A stretch of 64,000 nt of DNA from Saccharina japonica (Eukaryota > Sar > Phaeophyceae > Laminariales > Laminariaceae). The DNA is taken from positions 372,001-436,000 of the forward strand of contig MEHQ01000176.1 in NCBI GenBank assembly GCA_008828725.1. Direction: 5' to 3'. Below are positions 60,007 to 64,000 of the stretch, piece after piece. The position numbers and the translations under genes were made by a program. Below the pieces are notes generated by a model. That model saw only the letters and a list, made by a program, of their open reading frames with translations. It did not search any database and was not told where the DNA came from. Positions within the stretch are counted from its first letter, which is position 1. Each line of letters opens with the position of its first letter.

Positions 60007-60835
60007 GGTAAATCCATGGCGAGGTGGTACAGGGGCGAAGCGGAGAGGAGCTGGCAACGGCATGCAGCTGAGGACGCCAAGAGAGGCGACAAGGGGAGGG
60101 GGTGCAGCAGTACTCATAGGCCTGTCGACGAATGTAGAGACGGGAAGGTAAATCGTGTGGCAAGGTATCGGTTCGACGGGTCCTTGAGTTATATCATTTG
60201 CTTAAATTCGGTTGATTGTTGTTTTGCTGAGCTGTTCACTGGGGAGGGGGCACGACAGAGGTAGTGCCGGTTCTTGACACAGGTTTTGATGAGAGTGGCA
60301 CGGAGATGTCAGAAGGTGTGGCATGGCCCCCGGCTCGGTTTCGGAGCAGACCCGGGAACTTGTTACTATCACCGCGTTGATAACAGTTTATATAATCTTC
60401 TCTTTTTTGTTCTTTCTAGCATTTGTTTGCCTTGTTTCTCCCTTTGTTTATTTTCTCCCCCGCCGTCCTATGCCGATGCCTTCTTCTCATTTGCGTTGAT
60501 GTACCCGTGCAGCAGTTATCTGTTAATCTTGGACACGCAGGCTTTTCATCTTGGAGCGATGACGTCTCTTTGCGTCAAAAGTATTTTCCTCGCGTCATTA
60601 CGATTATATTTCATTTCATTATATATTTTTTAGTGTCTTTTTTAGTTGTTATATTATTTTGGCTCGTGTCGTTGTGTTCTCGTACCCGATTCGTTTGCGT
60701 TTCACAAGCTTTACCCATTAATTGGCGTATTTATTTTTTACTGAAAATAGTGTGGAACACACCCAGTCTTACAAAATAATTCCAGTCTGGCATAAAAACG
60801 AGATTGTTAACATCTGTCACGTACGGCAGTCCTAA

Positions 60836-61215
60836 CTCAGATACGGTCCACAGTGTAGTATACAAGGTATAGTCGCCCTCCCCCTACGGTATATGCCTTG
60901 CATTTTATTCGCGGAAATAGTTCAGCACTTCCTAACCTCTCGTCGACTGGGGTCGAGTTGTGCCTATCCGCGCTAAAACAGGCCCCCTCGAAACGTAGTC
61001 TCATGAAAGAGAAAACAAACACAGTAGATGTGTGTTGGGTTCTCCACGCTGAACCGCTATTTCTACGCGTGATTATCCAGCACACCCAGCCAGTGTCCGT
61101 GCCGACTCTTCGTCCTAGATATATACCAGCTCTGTAATATGTATGGAGGCTCGAACCCTCGACCTCAATTTTAGCAGTACTCGAGATTACCCCCTGGACC
61201 ACAAGGACGACCGGC
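60836..61215 (-). repeat. SINE-A copy, minus strand, split by an R2 copy
   Basis: The body is at 60836-60990 and the tRNA-like head at 61145-61215 (CGGTCGTCCTTGTGGTCCAG, GAGGGTTCGAGCCTCC). The R2 block CCAGCACACCCAGCCAGTGT at 61075 lies between, so R2 inserted into an older SINE-A copy. Confidence 0.6.
61020..61140 (+). repeat. R2 copy inserted in SINE-A
   Basis: CCAGCACACCCAGCCAGTGT then CCGTGCCGACTCTTCGTCC, as in 16345-16620. Confidence 0.55.
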
Positions 61216-62900
61216 AGCTGTTGTTATCTATGACCGACGGGCTGCACTACACACGCAGATATATATGCCAGTAACTCTCGTCGACACGACTTTTGATAAC
61301 TGCTCTCTCGCCAAGCAGACACCACTACACTTAGACCTGTGGTTTGCTTCCAACCTCTCTATTTATTTTCCTGGCTCCCGATACTATTTTCCCCCTTTCG
61401 CTATAAAAATTACCCGCCCCCCTCCCATGCTGTGGATAGCATATATGCCTGGTATGTACTGTACCACACGTAATAATGATCCGTGTGAAACTCTGTTATT
61501 TCAATAAACGGGAATGAATACAAAAGTTACTGCTCCTCCTTCGTACCTTACTGCGTGTGCAAAACAAAACTATTAAGAAGGGTGACTGCATCGTTTTGAT
61601 TGCCTCCCTTTTCTCGGGCTACGGACGATGATCATATTAAGCTGCAAAAAAAAAAGCATTAGTCGTAGGAAGCACCATATATTCGGTAGGTTGACGTCGC
61701 CATCGTCATCCGGCACAACGCCTGCATTCGACAAAAACAACAACTCCACACGCACCACCACGAAGAAAAACAATTCGAGATGTTCCCCCCCGTCTCTCTT
61801 TCTCTTGCTTTTTTTAAGCCCGTCTCCCTGAAAAGGTTTAAAACAAAAAACGATAACACCCCCTTTACTTCCCGTCTCCAAGGTTTCGGGTCCTGCTACA
61901 TACTGCTGTAGCAAGGAGGGTCACGCTAAAGCCCTTTTTTTTTACAGACACACCTCCGACCCACCCGGTATTTGGTTATAGACCTCTTCTTCGCCAAAGC
62001 GAGCCAGCGCGGTTTGTTCTTCTTAGTTCTACTCATCATCGGCATCAGCTTATCCAGAGTATGTGCCCATTCTTGATCGTACATATATACAAGTTATCTG
62101 TGGCCCCAGAACAGCGACAGAGGGGAACTACATTGAAATGGGGGTGAACAAAAAAAAATCAAGTGCCCTACGTACGTATGCGACAAATACGAAATACATA
62201 TACCAGCAATCCAGTTGGGTTGGAGCTGAGAAAACAAAAAAACAAAGTATTTCGTACTGGTAGAAGAAGAAAAAAAAAGCAAAAGCGAACCAAAACAACA
62301 CAAAATGTTCCCCCCCCCCCGGAGACGATGTGCAATACAAACCAAATCAAATATGCAAACACAGTATATATACCTGGTAGAGTAAATCTTGAGTAAACAG
62401 AGAAATACGAAGCAAAAACGAAACCACGTACATACTAATAGTAGTCAAAGACATCTAATATATACTTGAACGAATAAACACAAATACACCGAGAGGGATA
62501 AAGAAGAGTAGATGCTACTGTAAAATAGCCCATACGGACTACCAGGTACCTGGTATATATACCGGCTACATATATTTATCGACTATTAATAGAGCTATTT
62601 GAAACTCAAAATAGGAGCTTATATATGGTTCTTCCCGAAAAAAGGTCATATCGAGTTTCAAACGTCGCCAAAATAGGCGCTTATTTTCGACATAACGACC
62701 AGCGTGATATTTGGCTCTTCTCAAAATATGTACTTGGTCACTTTTTCGAGCAAGTACATAAGTTTTACTTGGTGGGAAGTTTCTCAGCAATTTATCCTAC
62801 AATCGAAGCACCACAGCAGGGCACAAGCATCACAGGACTAAAAGCAAAGCAGCACAGGGCAGCAGCACAACTACCCTCGACTTACGGCCTACGCCCGAGC
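61216..62900. other. Gene-free stretch
   Basis: A-rich and T-rich tracts; no exon, TIR pair or family repeat recognised. Confidence 0.35.
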
Positions 62901-62920
62901 AAACTGCCCATAGTACGAGC

Positions 62921-63256
62921 ATGGACCCGCTACCAGGAGGCTACCAAAACAGCAGGCGTGCTGCCACCGGCGAGGGTTATCCCGCACAGCCGAGGTCACC
63001 CCAGTTCATCGGTCTACGTCCGAGCGTCAACAGCTACGGTTCTCCTCCCCGCCTTCCCGGATTCAACACCGGGGCCGGTGTGCGCCAGCCGCTGGGCTTG
63101 CGCACAGACATGCCGTGCACCAACGCCCAGGTTACGGGTGGTGAGCGTGCGCATGGTGTGTTGGGTCCGGACGGCCCCTGCGCCCCAAACGCTGCCACCT
63201 CGTTCCGTGATGGGCCCGGCCCAGCAGGCCCTCAAGATTGCCTTCACTTGCTTTGA
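62921..63256 (+). CDS. Hypothetical Pro/Gly-rich frame in a G+C-rich island
   Basis: A 111-codon frame beginning MDPLPGGYQNSRRAATGEGY, with FIGLRPSVNSYGSPPRLPGF and PLGLRTDMPCTNAQVTGGER. A longer overlapping frame (62625-63350, 241 codons) covers the same DNA but is less protein-like in its second half. Local G+C is much higher than the flanks, as expected for an exon. No domain recognised. Confidence 0.3.
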   Translation: MDPLPGGYQNSRRAATGEGYPAQPRSPQFIGLRPSVNSYGSPPRLPGFNTGAGVRQPLGLRTDMPCTNAQVTGGERAHGVLGPDGPCAPNAATSFRDGPGPAGPQDCLHLL

Positions 63257-63709
63257 CTATGCCAGCACCTGCACGTGCTCAAGAAGCCTGGTGTGCACTC
63301 TCCGAGCACACAACACAAAAAAGTCCCTCATCACGAACGCGTGCTGCTGAAAGTGGAAAGCCCAAAAGAAGAATAAATCCTGGAAAATTATGTCAGTGTC
63401 CTTCGTAAAAGATCCACCGTTTTAAAAAAAAATGGCATATGCTGAGTTTTAGACGTTGCGGTAAATGTGGCTCTATAGTGCCAAATATTCAATGGCCTGA
63501 CTCTTCCCTTTGGAAGGACATAAGGCATAAGCTCGAGTTTCAAATAGGTCTAATAGTATATCCAATGGGTAAGAACGAAATCATGAAGACAACTAGTTCA
63601 TAAATATGACCAGGAACGAGTTGAATAAAATTCACCGAGAGGCACAATGGATGTGTCGTTCTTATCCCTGTGATTCGAGAGAAGTATATCCCATCCGATC
63701 ACTTTTTAA

Positions 63710-64000
63710 CACCCTGTACAACTACAACTAAAGGTTGTGCGGGGCCGAAACTACTATGTAGTTGTCCCTAAACAACTAGTTGTATAGGTTGTTCACCCAG
63801 TAGTTGTCTGCAGACAACTAGTTGCTCAAGTTTTTCAAACAGTAGTTGTCTACGGACAACTAGTTGCACAAGTTTTTAAAAAAGTACTTGTCTACGGACT
63901 ACTAGTTGCACAACTTTTTAAAACAGTAGTCGTCTGCAGACAACTAGTTGCACAACGTTATCAAACAGTAGCTGTCTGCAGACAAATAGTTGCACAACTT
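63710..64000. mobile_element. Left end of a TIR element with CAACTAGTTG-motif arm, cut by the window
   Basis: Starts CACCCTGTACAACTA, similar in form to CACCCTGGACAATAGG at 40474. It continues with about five tandem units of about 57 bp, each with a CAACTAGTTG-type palindrome (GTCTGCAGACAACTAGTTGC). The right end lies beyond the window. Confidence 0.6.

Noticed and set aside
62625..63350. 241-codon + strand frame
   Set aside because: The longest frame in its region, but its second half is Arg/Pro/Thr-rich in the way of out-of-phase G+C-rich DNA. The shorter overlapping frame at 62921-63256 looks more like protein.

Overview
This is a 64-kb piece of a eukaryotic nuclear genome. It has spliceosomal introns, LTR and DNA transposons, tRNA-derived SINEs and long gene-poor stretches, and no bacterial operon structure. 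The best lineage guess is a brown alga (Phaeophyceae) or a close stramenopile. That rests on family recognition from memory: the style of the Ty3/gypsy pol, the Cys-rich CCxxxCGxCGGxGC domain, the filamin-plus-esterase protein, and CAG/CTG-rich and TACCAGGTA-rich intergenic DNA. It is inference, not proof.

Layout. 1-1280 is the decayed 3' end of a Ty3/gypsy pol. 1.3-20 kb is almost entirely transposon-derived: SINE-A copies, a second short repeat (R2), TIR elements with 8-bp target duplications (hAT-like), a TA-flanked TIR element (5329-6921) with a hAT-like element nested inside it, an internally deleted LTR element (14539-15844) nested in another TIR element, and a 1-kb foldback (16735-17760). 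20.4-26.8 kb carries the clearest gene: eight exons on + that encode a secreted filamin-repeat/PC-esterase-like protein of about 608 aa, with all seven introns in phase 0. 27-36 kb holds duplicated gene fragments, including a minus-strand multi-exon gene (32072-33879) with two decayed relatives (30.6 kb on +, 35.0 kb on -). 36.7-43.6 kb is dominated by iterated TATCGATA-type repeats and TIR elements. 45.9-48.3 kb has a hAT-like element next to CTG/CAG-rich duplications. 52.0-55.9 kb carries three tandem minus-strand paralogues of a small Cys-rich secreted-type protein, each split by a phase-0 intron at the same place. The rest is sparse repeat DNA, and a further TIR element is cut by the window end.

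The most unusual theme is a set of TIR elements that share one architecture. Each has a short hAT-like terminus, then arms made almost wholly of many copies of a short palindrome-like motif private to that family (ACCGGTTTT, ACTCGGAGTAC, ACCGAAAA, TTAATCATGATTA, ATAGGTATCGATAG, CAACTAGTTG), around a small unique core. Exon calls were made by eye from splice signals, phase continuity and conservation between copies.
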